Assembly: GCA_017309015.1 (NCBI GenBank)
Contig: JAEDAG010000001.1
Location: 664,223-728,222, forward strand
Length of the DNA stretch: 64,000 bases
Direction of reading: 5' to 3'
Origin: Faecalicatena absiana
Lineage (GTDB): Bacteria; Bacillota; Bacilli; Lactobacillales; Lactobacillaceae
The number at the start of each line of letters is the position of its first letter. The stretch's first letter is position 1. Both the position numbers and the translations under genes were made by a program. The notes under the pieces were generated by a model. It saw nothing but the letters and a program-made list of their open reading frames with translations, searched no databases and was not told the DNA's origin. Below, piece by piece: positions 1 through 8,025 of this stretch.

Positions 1-419
1 AGGAGTACCAGCAACGGGTCAACCAGACCCTGCAGATGCTGGACCTGACTGCCTGCCGGAAGAAGCAGATCCGCCAGTGCTCTGGCGGCGAGCAGCGCCG
101 GGTCATGATCGGAACCGAGCTGGTGGCCGACAAGGAAGTCCTCTTTCTGGATGAGCCGGACGCGGGACTGGATCCGGGGATGAAAGATTCCCTCTTCAAA
201 AATCTGCAGCGCCTGGCCCATGACCACGGCAAGACCATTTTGGCCATCGTCCACGACGTTGAAAAGATCGACTGCTTTGACAAAGTCGTCTTCCTGCAAA
301 AGCGCGGCGGCGTAGGCCGCCTGGCCTACCTGGGCACGCCTGAGGCCGTCGCGGATGAAGCCGGCGTGGGCCTTGAAAACTTCAGCCGGATCTACCAGAA
401 CCTGGAACAAGAAAAATAG
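1..419 (+). CDS. ABC transporter ATP-binding protein (5'-truncated by window edge)
   Basis: This is the C-terminal part of an ATP-binding subunit; the reading frame is open from base 3 and the start lies outside the window. Visible ABC motifs, in order, are the signature CSGGEQRR, the Walker B block VLFLDEPDAGLD and the switch histidine in IVHDVEK. The Walker A motif would lie upstream. The subunit would hydrolyse ATP at the inner face of the membrane to drive the permease that starts 31 bases after its stop codon. The substrate cannot be told from sequence. The family assignment is firm; any role in drug or lipid export is only inferred from the ABC-2-type partner. Confidence 0.9.
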   Translation, partial: EYQQRVNQTLQMLDLTACRKKQIRQCSGGEQRRVMIGTELVADKEVLFLDEPDAGLDPGMKDSLFKNLQRLAHDHGKTILAIVHDVEKIDCFDKVVFLQKRGGVGRLAYLGTPEAVADEAGVGLENFSRIYQNLEQEK

Positions 420-450
420 ACTTTTTGGAGAAAAATGGAAACAATCTAAA

Positions 451-1296
451 ATGCTGAATCAACTTAATCTTTACACCCATATGTGGTTCGGCCGCAAAAA
501 GACCGTACTGCTGTCCCTGCTCTTTCCCGTAGCGACGATGGCCGTCGTGGTCTGGATCGCCGGTAAGAACATGTTCGTCAACTTTGAGGATACCAAGTCG
601 GCCAGCTTCATCATCGTCTGTGCCGCCATCTGGTGCGGCCTGTTCAACTCGATCCAAACCATCGTCTCCGACCGCCACGACACGGTTCTGGACCTGCGCA
701 GCACCAACGCCTTTTGCTACACCGGCGCCAGAGCCATCCTGCAAACTGGCCTGGTCTTGGTCCAAAGTCTGATCATTACCCTGAGCTACACCCTGGTCAA
801 GCTCAATTACGGTCACGACCTGCCTAAAAGCGGGATCATCTTCGGGTCCGTCTGGTTCGAATTCTTCGTCAGCATCTTTTTGATCATGTGGTCCTCTGAC
901 ATGATGGGTCTCATGGTCTCAGGACTGGTGAAGGACAAGTCCGCGGCCAATACCCTGGCTCCTTACATCCTGATCTTTGAACTGATCTTCTCAGGCCTGT
1001 TCTTCGACATGAGCGGCCTGGCTGACAAGTTTTCCTACTTGATGATCAGCAGGTGGGGGATGCAGGCCGTGGGGAGCACTTCCCGCCTTAACAGCCTGGA
1101 AAGCAAGCTCCAGCTGGAACATTCCCACCTCTTGCCAGAAGTAATCAAGCTGGTCAAGCACAAGCCGGAAGCCGCCTATAAGTCTACTGCCGCCCACTTG
1201 CAGCAGACTTGGCTGATCCTCTTTGCCTTTGGCCTGGCCTTCTTCTTAGTCACCCTGCTCCTGGTCAGCCGCATCAAGAAAGCCGCCAAGGCTTAA
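451..1296 (+). CDS. ABC-2-type permease subunit
   Basis: A 281-residue membrane protein that pairs with the ATPase just upstream. Hydrophobic segments are visible near residues 20-40, 55-75, 95-120, 145-170 and 185-205, with a last one near residues 255-275, the usual ABC-2 exporter plan. I chose ATG 451 (MLNQLNLYTH) because the frame upstream of it overlaps the ATPase coding sequence in an implausible composition. No strong Shine-Dalgarno sequence precedes it; the nearest purine runs are at 426-441, so coupling to the upstream gene is likely. The substrate is unknown. Confidence 0.85.
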   Translation: MLNQLNLYTHMWFGRKKTVLLSLLFPVATMAVVVWIAGKNMFVNFEDTKSASFIIVCAAIWCGLFNSIQTIVSDRHDTVLDLRSTNAFCYTGARAILQTGLVLVQSLIITLSYTLVKLNYGHDLPKSGIIFGSVWFEFFVSIFLIMWSSDMMGLMVSGLVKDKSAANTLAPYILIFELIFSGLFFDMSGLADKFSYLMISRWGMQAVGSTSRLNSLESKLQLEHSHLLPEVIKLVKHKPEAAYKSTAAHLQQTWLILFAFGLAFFLVTLLLVSRIKKAAKA

Positions 1297-1332
1297 ACGG
1301 CAAAAAATCCAAGCAACGCAAGCAAAGCAAAC

Positions 1333-1368
1333 AAAAGAGCTAGAATCCGCATGGATTCTAGCTCTTTT
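1333..1368. terminator. Bidirectional intrinsic terminator
   Basis: A perfect 16-bp stem (1333-1348 with 1353-1368) around the loop GCAT, A-rich on the left and T-rich on the right. It lies between convergent genes, the permease (+) and the zinc-ribbon protein (-), and can serve both. Confidence 0.85.
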
Positions 1369-1374
1369 TTCGGC

Positions 1375-2478
1375 TTAATCGCTGGTCTTCAGCTGGCTCA
1401 CGTAGTCGTCAACTTCGCCGCGCTGATCCTTGTTCCGGTAATAATTATGCTTGAGGCGGGCAACCGACACGGTTTTAAGCGGGTCCGACTTGCCCTTTTC
1501 GCGCCACAAATAGGTCACCTGCTGGCCCTGTACCCGGTAGAGCAGGCCGGTTTGCCGGTCTTTGGCCAATAAGGCGTTGTAGCCCAGCAACGGCTTGCCG
1601 GCAATCTTCTCGGAGCGGACAAGCTCATAGTAGATTGGCTGGCCCTGCTTCAAGCTTCCTTTAAGCCAGTTTGCCGACTTTTTCTGCAGGAGGGCAACCA
1701 TTACCCCCAGCGTCTCCGTTGGCACGTCTGACGTGTTGTTAGACCGGTTCTGGGCCATGATCCTGGCCTTTTCCTGGCCGCTGCTTTCCTTGGCCGAAGC
1801 CGGCAGCTTGACTGGATCGTCAGTGAGCAGATCGACCGTCTTTTGAGCCTGCTGCTTCTGGCCAACAGCTTTAAAGGCATAGCGCCCCTCAATCAGCGGC
1901 TCACCGTATTTTTGGGCCTTCTTGTCCATCGTCTTGCTGTTGAAGCCATTAATGAACAGGCTGTACGGCGCGAAGCTGGTCTGAAAGACCGGGTTATGGG
2001 TCTTTACAGTCAACTGATAGCGCGGAAAGATGAAAAAGTACTTCCCTTCCTGCTTCAAGGAAACCAGATCCTGGGGATCCGGCTGGTAGCCAGCCTGGCG
2101 CAGCTCCAGGTTCAATTCGCCTAGCTGCTTTTGATAGTGCTGGTAGTAGACCTGCAGGGGCCGGACGGTACTGGGAATGACGTCAAACTCCGGGTCATCG
2201 CAGTGAATATATGGCGACAGGTCTTTTTGCGGATCGCGCAAGGCCAAGACCATCCGCGTGACCTGCTGATCCCGGCTGTAGTAGAAGCAACCCCAGCCCA
2301 AGGATCCGCCAAGCAGCAAGACCAGCAAAAACAGGCAGACAAGCAGCTTCTTCAACCGCTTATTGTGAATTCCCGCGGCCGCCTTGGCCTCATGATCCAG
2401 CCGGGCGCCGCATTTGGTGCAGTAAGCGTAGGCTGGATCATTGGCCTTGCCGCATTTCGTACAATAAACGCGTTTCAT
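1375..2478 (-). CDS. Zinc-ribbon membrane protein, TcaA/YvbJ-like (short paralogue)
   Basis: A 367-residue protein with an N-terminal zinc ribbon (CTKCG near residue 6 and CTKCG near residue 21), a single membrane segment near residues 45-65 and a large presumably extracellular part. This is the architecture of TcaA/YvbJ-like proteins, which are linked to cell-wall stress and glycopeptide sensitivity in other Firmicutes. It lies 3 bases after a longer paralogue (2482-3927) and has no clear ribosome binding site of its own, so it is probably translated by coupling. The extracellular region has one TcaA-like repeat and lacks the acidic linker of the paralogue. A role in wall sensing is inferred from family and neighbourhood, not shown. 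Confidence 0.75.
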   Translation of the reverse strand: MKRVYCTKCGKANDPAYAYCTKCGARLDHEAKAAAGIHNKRLKKLLVCLFLLVLLLGGSLGWGCFYYSRDQQVTRMVLALRDPQKDLSPYIHCDDPEFDVIPSTVRPLQVYYQHYQKQLGELNLELRQAGYQPDPQDLVSLKQEGKYFFIFPRYQLTVKTHNPVFQTSFAPYSLFINGFNSKTMDKKAQKYGEPLIEGRYAFKAVGQKQQAQKTVDLLTDDPVKLPASAKESSGQEKARIMAQNRSNNTSDVPTETLGVMVALLQKKSANWLKGSLKQGQPIYYELVRSEKIAGKPLLGYNALLAKDRQTGLLYRVQGQQVTYLWREKGKSDPLKTVSVARLKHNYYRNKDQRGEVDDYVSQLKTSD

Positions 2479-2481
2479 AGG

Positions 2482-3927
2482 CTATTTGGAAATCGTGGAG
2501 CCGTGGCCCATACTAATGATTTTATAGTCATCATTAAGCGTCGCGCCCACGTATTGATCAACAACATTGGTTGTCGGCTTGTTAGTCCAAACGACGTGGT
2601 GGGTAACGCGCAGGTCACATACGATATTGTCGCCCTTTTTGTGAGCTTTGCTGATGGTGACGGTCTCCCCATAAGAGCTGATATTGTCAGCGTTATCCCA
2701 GGAATCATGCATCCGCTTGATGCTCTGGTAGGAGCTGTTGCCTTCGCCGCCAACATAGTAGTCCGCGGCATCGTCATCGCCATTGCCCCAAGCGCCGTCA
2801 ACGGCCTCCTGAAGATCATCTTGGTCGATGCGATTGGACTCATCCGCGTCATCTGACTCGCTGTCTGCATCGTCATCTTCGTCGCTGTCATCATTGCTGT
2901 CTTCTGAGGATGAATCCGAGCTTGCGTCCGCGTCAGCATCGTCATCGTTCCATTCCGGCTTCAAGACCCAGCGGCCGTTGACGGCCACGATTTCGTCATC
3001 ATCGCTGCGGGCTTTTTTAGGATCCTGGCTGATAATTCTGCCGAAATCGCTGATCGTTTCCGATCTGCTGCCATCCGTCTTCTTGACGTAGAGGCTCATG
3101 TTCTTGGTCAAAAGGTAGTTGGTAAAAGTCTCGTTCCCATCGCCGTCCAAAGTCCCGACCTTCTCGCCATTGATGTAGATGCTGCCATTTGGCGCGTCAG
3201 GCGCGGACACTTGGAAGCTGGCCGTATGGATGGACAAGTCGATGGCCGCGTCAGAAAAGACGTTGACGCTGGCACTGCTGGTGCCCACCGAGGATGAGAT
3301 GACGAACGCGTGCGTGCCGGCGATCACTGGCGCCAGCCGTTGAACATATTGCTTGCCGCTGGTCTTGACGGTTCCAGTGCTGTGGCCGTCAACCGTGATC
3401 TTCGCGTCGGCATGGTTGGTTACAACCGTTGGCTTGTAGGTCGCAACCTGCAACTTGTATCTTGGAAGGAACAAGAGCCAGTGGCCGGACTTCTGCAGGC
3501 TGACCGCGTCCTTGCCGGCTTGTTCGCCGCTTTCGCTCTTCCACTTGCTTGCCAGCTCGTTGGCCACGCTTGGGTGGTCATGGTAGTACTTCTGCAAGGG
3601 CTCAACGCTATCCTTGGTGACCTGGAAGCTGGCCGTCTTGGTAAAGACGTCCTTGGACAGGTCCTTGGTTGGCTCCTTCATCTTGACCACGATCCGGTCA
3701 ATCTGCTTGTCCTTACTGTAATAGAAGCTGCCCCAGCCGTAAAAGGCAGCGAGCAGGACCACCAGCAGCGCCAACGCCAATACCAGCTTGTTCTGCTTTT
3801 TGGGCACGGCACGGCCGCTGGTCATTTGGGCGACCGGCTTGGGCTTTTGCTGGGTCAGCGGCGAGCCGCAGTTCTTGCAGAACTTGGCCCCAGCCTTGTT
3901 CATGCTTCCGCACTTTGGACACTTCAT
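2482..3927 (-). CDS. Zinc-ribbon membrane protein, TcaA-like (long paralogue)
   Basis: A 481-residue protein: zinc ribbon (CPKCG and CKNCG within residues 3-22), one membrane helix near residues 48-68, extracellular TcaA-like repeats up to about residue 320, a striking Asp/Ser-rich linker of about 40 residues around 325-370, and a C-terminal globular domain resembling the NTF2-like domain of TcaA. GGGAGG lies about 8 bases before the ATG. It is downstream of rlmH by 21 bases and upstream of its shorter paralogue by 3 bases, so the three probably form one transcript. The Cys-rich head should face the cytoplasm. The exact ligand is unknown. Confidence 0.78.
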   Translation of the reverse strand: MKCPKCGSMNKAGAKFCKNCGSPLTQQKPKPVAQMTSGRAVPKKQNKLVLALALLVVLLAAFYGWGSFYYSKDKQIDRIVVKMKEPTKDLSKDVFTKTASFQVTKDSVEPLQKYYHDHPSVANELASKWKSESGEQAGKDAVSLQKSGHWLLFLPRYKLQVATYKPTVVTNHADAKITVDGHSTGTVKTSGKQYVQRLAPVIAGTHAFVISSSVGTSSASVNVFSDAAIDLSIHTASFQVSAPDAPNGSIYINGEKVGTLDGDGNETFTNYLLTKNMSLYVKKTDGSRSETISDFGRIISQDPKKARSDDDEIVAVNGRWVLKPEWNDDDADADASSDSSSEDSNDDSDEDDDADSESDDADESNRIDQDDLQEAVDGAWGNGDDDAADYYVGGEGNSSYQSIKRMHDSWDNADNISSYGETVTISKAHKKGDNIVCDLRVTHHVVWTNKPTTNVVDQYVGATLNDDYKIISMGHGSTISK

Positions 3928-3948
3928 TTTTCTTTCCTCCCTGATTTC

Positions 3949-4428
3949 TTACTTGTGATACGGACTGCCGGAGTTGATCATGAAAGCCCGGTAGATCTGC
4001 TCAATTAAGACCAGCCGCATCAATTGGTGGGGCATGGTCAGCTTGCCAAAGCTGAGCAGGTCGTCAGCCCGTTGGTTGACAGCCTTGCTGGTGCCTAGGC
4101 TGCCCCCGATGACAAACGTGATGTCTGAATGCCCATAGGTGCCCAGGTCCTTGATTTCCTTGGCAAATTCCTCGCTTGGCCGCTCTTTCCCTTTGATGGC
4201 CAGCACGTAGACGTATTCCTTGTCCTTGATCTTGCTCAGAATCCGCTCGCCTTCCTTGTCCTTGACCTCTTCCATTTGGGCCGGACTAAGGCTCTCAGGT
4301 GCCTTTTCATCTGGCACCTGCACGATCTGCACCTTGACAAAGCGGCTCAGGCGCTTTTGATATTCAGCGATTCCGTCTTTAAAATATTTTTCTTTTAGCT
4401 TTCCAACGCAAACAATCTTAATATTCAT
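3949..4428 (-). CDS. rlmH: 23S rRNA (pseudouridine1915-N3)-methyltransferase RlmH
   Basis: A 159-residue SPOUT-class methyltransferase of normal family length. It begins [16 protein letters not shown] and carries the SAM-binding knot region [10 protein letters not shown] and the C-terminal [13 protein letters not shown] motif followed by SPYHK. It methylates pseudouridine 1915 in helix 69 of 23S rRNA on assembled ribosomes. Its proximity to htrA and the wal genes is a conserved Firmicutes arrangement that is usually near the replication origin. ATG 4428 is the only sensible start, with a weak ribosome binding site. The upstream spacer is rich in DnaA-box-like motifs. Confidence 0.96.
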   Translation of the reverse strand: MNIKIVCVGKLKEKYFKDGIAEYQKRLSRFVKVQIVQVPDEKAPESLSPAQMEEVKDKEGERILSKIKDKEYVYVLAIKGKERPSEEFAKEIKDLGTYGHSDITFVIGGSLGTSKAVNQRADDLLSFGKLTMPHQLMRLVLIEQIYRAFMINSGSPYHK

Positions 4429-4488
4429 AATGCTTCTATTTTACCACGGGAAAAGTTCTCCCCACAATCAACAGTTAATCAACCGCCC

Positions 4489-4777
4489 TTGTCCACACCT
4501 GTGGAAAGACTTGTCCTACATTTAGTGGAACAAACACAGATTCCCGCAAGCCATTGACTAATTAAAAAAAATTGGCAAAAACCGTGTAACCATTCCACAT
4601 TTCTCTTGTGGATGGGGATTTTTCACAAACAATCACCAATTCTCCCCGATCTTAAGCCATGAACACCTGTTTTAACATAGAATAAACGCGTGAAACTTAC
4701 ACACAATTCACAGCTTATCCACAGAAAATCACCCCAATTAGCCCCCACTTTTTGCACAATCCACAGTCTTTTCCACA
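4489..4777. promoter_or_regulatory. Cluster of DnaA-box-like motifs in the rlmH-htrA spacer
   Basis: The 520-bp gap 4429-4950 has no credible gene. It holds about eight 9-mers close to the DnaA box TTATCCACA: TTGTCCACA 4489, CTTTCCACA (-) 4500, CATTCCACA 4591, CCATCCACA (-) 4607, TTTTTCACA 4619, TTATCCACA 4715 (perfect), CAATCCACA 4757 and TTTTCCACA 4769. The stretch is also AT-rich. It could be an origin-proximal DnaA-titration or accessory origin region. Binding is inferred from motif density alone. Confidence 0.55.
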
Positions 4778-4864
4778 GAAATGGGGAAAAGTCTCTTTTT
4801 AAGCTTGTCCTTGACAGGATTCAAAGACGAACTTTATTTTTATATTCCGGGCGTATCGTTAACA

Positions 4865-4906
4865 AAAGAGCGAGCAAAAAGCTTAATCTGCTTCTTGCTC
4901 GCTCTA
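4865..4906 (-). terminator. Intrinsic terminator of htrA
   Basis: The inverted repeat AGAGCGAGCAA...TTGCTCGCTCT spans 4867-4905. On the minus strand it is followed by a T-rich tract (TTTTGTT). It lies about 45 bases past the htrA stop codon. Confidence 0.8.
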
Positions 4907-4950
4907 AATGTTTATTTATCGCCATTTATTTGGCTATTTCTAGCTATTTG

Positions 4951-6243
4951 CTACTTGCTGGCTTCCAGGGCAACCGTGATCGTGATGGTCTTGCTGCCGC
5001 GCTGAACCGTCAGGCTTACCTTGTCGCCAACCTTGTGGTTGTACAAGATGTTGTGCAGGGTTGCCACGTCGTTGACCGTCTTGCCGTCGGCCTTCAAGAT
5101 GACGTCGCCCTTCTTCATGCCGGCCTTGTCCGCGGCACCGCCCTTGGTTACCTTAGCAACGTAAAGGCCCTTCTTCAGGCTGGATGAGATGCCCATCTGC
5201 TTCTTGTAGTAGCTGTTGAGCTCATCTAAGGCGGCCACCATCACGCCCAGCTGCGGCCGGGTAATCTTCCCGTTCTTGACCAGCTGGTTGATGATGGTCA
5301 CGACTTCATTTGAAGGAATGGCAAAGCCCATGCCTTCAACTGAGTCGCCGCTGGTAGAGCTGGACAGCTTCATTGAGTTGATCCCGATGACCTGACCGTC
5401 TGAGTTGACCAATGGACCGCCAGAGTTGCCGGAGTTGATGGCCGCGTCAGTTTGGATGACCGTCATCTGGTTGCCGTTGTAGGTCAAAGTCCGGCTAGGC
5501 GAGGAAACGATCCCTTGAGTTACCGTAGAGGCGTACTCTGACCCTTCTGGTGAGCCAACGGCGATTACCGTCTGGCCTGACTGCAAAGCGCTGGAGTCGC
5601 CAAATGAGGCCGTTTGGGTAACGTACTTGGAGTCGATTGACAAAACGGCCAAGTCACTGGTGGCGTCCTTGCCGACTACCGTCGCGGCGATCGTCTTGCC
5701 TGAAGCCAAGATCACCTTGACCTTGGCCGCGCCTGAAATGACGTGGTTGTTGGTTACGATGTAGCCCTTGCCGCTGGCCGTGGTGTAGATGACGCCAGAG
5801 CCTTCAGAATACAGGGTCAGGGACTTCTTTGAAGAGCTTGAGGATGATGAGTCGCTGTCATCCCCGTAGCCGAACATGCTGTACAGGTCGGAATTGCTGG
5901 ATGAGCTTGACGTGTATTTGTAGTTCAAGACGGAAACGACCGCGTTTTGCACCTTCTTATAGGCCGCGGTCATCGTGCCGCTGCTGGCCGCTGACTTGTT
6001 GACGCTGGTCGTGCCCTTGCTTGAGCTGGTCACGCTGCCGGTTTCGCCGGTGTTTGAGCTGGTGGATGATGAGGTCGTCGCCGACGAGCCAGCGCTTGAA
6101 TTATTATTGGCCACGTTGGCCGCGTTCAAGCCAGCATAGGAAACCCCGCCGCCGAGCAGGCCGGCCACGACCCCAATAATCGCTGCCTTGGCCAGCAAGC
6201 CATTGTCTTTCTTGTTCTTTTGTTTTCTCTGTTCTTCAGTCAT
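4951..6243 (-). CDS. htrA: Membrane-anchored serine protease HtrA
   Basis: A 430-residue surface protease/chaperone that degrades misfolded secreted proteins. It has an N-terminal membrane anchor (near residues 15-45), a Ser/Thr/Gly-rich linker of about 60 residues, a trypsin-like domain with His in TNNHVISGA, Asp in TSDLAVLSID and the nucleophile in GNSGGPL, and one C-terminal PDZ domain (GLYVAKVTKGGAADKAGMKKGD). I use ATG 6243 (MTEEQRKQ) because AAGGAG sits 8 bases upstream; the in-frame GTG three codons earlier abuts that ribosome binding site. It closes the wal cluster, as in other lactobacilli. Confidence 0.95.
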   Translation of the reverse strand: MTEEQRKQKNKKDNGLLAKAAIIGVVAGLLGGGVSYAGLNAANVANNNSSAGSSATTSSSTSSNTGETGSVTSSSKGTTSVNKSAASSGTMTAAYKKVQNAVVSVLNYKYTSSSSSNSDLYSMFGYGDDSDSSSSSSSKKSLTLYSEGSGVIYTTASGKGYIVTNNHVISGAAKVKVILASGKTIAATVVGKDATSDLAVLSIDSKYVTQTASFGDSSALQSGQTVIAVGSPEGSEYASTVTQGIVSSPSRTLTYNGNQMTVIQTDAAINSGNSGGPLVNSDGQVIGINSMKLSSSTSGDSVEGMGFAIPSNEVVTIINQLVKNGKITRPQLGVMVAALDELNSYYKKQMGISSSLKKGLYVAKVTKGGAADKAGMKKGDVILKADGKTVNDVATLHNILYNHKVGDKVSLTVQRGSKTITITVALEASK

Positions 6244-6345
6244 TTTTATCACTCCTTATTGATGTCTCCATCATAGCCAAAGTTTTTGAAATAAATATGA
6301 ACAAATAGTATACAAAGTTTTAAACGTTTGCTACTTTTTCGCTAA

Positions 6346-7143
6346 CTACAGGTCAAACACGCGGGTCGGGAGAACCGGCTCCGTGTCAATCAGCTGCAGG
6401 TCGCTGGAGACATCCGCGTCCCGCTCCTGGAGGATCTTTTCCGCCGTGTCCCGGGCCAGGAAGTCGATGTTGTTCTGCTGGCTGCGGTGGGCCAAAAAGA
6501 CATGCTTGGTCCGGCTGGTGATCACGTCAGCCAGGGCCTGCCCGGCTTGGTCATTGGATAAATGGCCCACGTCAGAAGCCACCCGCTGCTTAAGGCTCCA
6601 CGGGTAGGGACCGTCGCGCAGCATCAGGCTGTCATAGTTGAATTCGAGCAGGTAGGCATCAGCATCGCGGATCACGTCTTCAGTCTTCTCTGAAACATAG
6701 CCCGTGTCTGTCAAAAAGGCCATCCGCTTGCCGCCGCTGGTGAAGACGTAGTACTGGGGCTGCGCGGCATCATGGCTGGTAGCAAAAGCAGTCACGTCCA
6801 AGTCGCCGAAGGTCTTGGTCTGGCCCGGCTCAATGACGTTGATCTGCTCTTCTGGCAGCTTGCCGATCTTGCTGGTGTCCATCAGGTATCTCCAGGTGCC
6901 CGTGTTGGAAAAAGCCGCCAAATTTGGGTAGCGGCGCATCAAAACGCCCATTCCTCCGCTGTGGTCGGTATGGTCATGGCTCAAAAAGACCATGTCGATA
7001 TCCATAATGTCGACGCCCACCTTGGCCAAGAGCTCCTTGGTTTTCTTGCCGGACAAGCCGGCGTCCATCAGGATCTTGTGCTGTCCGGTCATCAGCAGGC
7101 TGCAATTGCCGGCTGAGCCACTGGATAATACTGCGAACTTCAC
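6346..7143 (-). CDS. walJ: Metallo-beta-lactamase-fold hydrolase WalJ (YycJ)
   Basis: A 265-residue MBL-fold protein of the YycJ/WalJ family. The metal-binding motif SHDHTDHSGG is near residue 55, and further histidines lie in TSHDAAQP, GHLSND and LAHRSQQNN. The family acts on nucleic acid and has been linked to coordination of cell division with replication; the precise substrate is not settled. Translation starts at GTG 7143 with purine-rich AAGGAAGG upstream. It follows yycI in the wal operon with a gap of 81 bases. Confidence 0.93.
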   Translation of the reverse strand: MKFAVLSSGSAGNCSLLMTGQHKILMDAGLSGKKTKELLAKVGVDIMDIDMVFLSHDHTDHSGGMGVLMRRYPNLAAFSNTGTWRYLMDTSKIGKLPEEQINVIEPGQTKTFGDLDVTAFATSHDAAQPQYYVFTSGGKRMAFLTDTGYVSEKTEDVIRDADAYLLEFNYDSLMLRDGPYPWSLKQRVASDVGHLSNDQAGQALADVITSRTKHVFLAHRSQQNNIDFLARDTAEKILQERDADVSSDLQLIDTEPVLPTRVFDL

Positions 7144-7224
7144 TAAGCTTCTTCCTTCCTTTTTCTGCGCAAATCAGTCGCCTTATATTCTAAGGCATTT
7201 TTGGCGTGCTTTCTGCCTTTTTGC

Positions 7225-8025
7225 CTAATCGTCAACCGCGGTCGTCTGCAAAAGCTGCCCGTTGAAGGCGTTGACCCGCTTGACGGTCGTGCTCTTGCTT
7301 GACTTGTTTTCGATCCAGACCATCCAGGTTGGAACAAAAATCACGCTCCCGCGGACCTCGGTCAGTCTGGTATAGCCCAGCTTGACCTGCATGACCTTGG
7401 AGTTGTCAGACAATTCCCGGTTGGTATACAGGCTGCTGACGGCCCGCCAAGGGCTGATCGTGGACTGGAGCTCCCGGACGCTGGTCAGGTCGCTCAGGTA
7501 GGTCTCATAGTAGCCCGTGATCTTCTTGTCCTTGACCGTAATGACCAATTGGCCCAGGTTGGAGTAAAGATTGCCATATTGGCTGTGCTGCACGTAAACG
7601 TAGCTGGAATTGCTGGACAGATAGCTGGCATAGGTGAATTCCTTGCCGTGAGGCACGTAGTTCTTGTCATTCTTGAACTGCTCAAGGCTCATCCGTTCCA
7701 AAGAGATCGGCTTTTTCAGGGTTCCGTACAGGGTCTTGTCATTTTGGGCGTAATCAACCTGTACGTCGCTGCTGATCTTGCCAGCAGCTTTCTTCAAGTC
7801 GGTCTTTCCTCTTGAAGCCAGGTAGTAGCCGGAATCAGCATTACGGGAGAGCTTTGGCACCGTAATGTTGTCTGAGCGCATCTCCTCGCGCAGATTATTG
7901 CTGCTGGTGACGGAACTGGTGGAAGAGCTCAAGGAGATTGGCGGCCGCCACAGCTCGATAATCAGGTAAATGTCAACCAGGCAGAACAGGATCAAAAACA
8001 GCCATTCAATTTTCCGATGGTCCAT
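7225..8025 (-). CDS. yycI: WalK regulatory protein YycI
   Basis: A 266-residue bitopic membrane protein with an N-terminal helix (near residues 7-27) and an extracellular YycI domain. With YycH it binds and restrains or tunes the WalK sensor kinase. The ATG directly abuts the yycH stop codon (TAGATG), so translation is coupled. Order and size match the conserved walRKHIJ operon. Confidence 0.92.
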   Translation of the reverse strand: MDHRKIEWLFLILFCLVDIYLIIELWRPPISLSSSTSSVTSSNNLREEMRSDNITVPKLSRNADSGYYLASRGKTDLKKAAGKISSDVQVDYAQNDKTLYGTLKKPISLERMSLEQFKNDKNYVPHGKEFTYASYLSSNSSYVYVQHSQYGNLYSNLGQLVITVKDKKITGYYETYLSDLTSVRELQSTISPWRAVSSLYTNRELSDNSKVMQVKLGYTRLTEVRGSVIFVPTWMVWIENKSSKSTTVKRVNAFNGQLLQTTAVDD

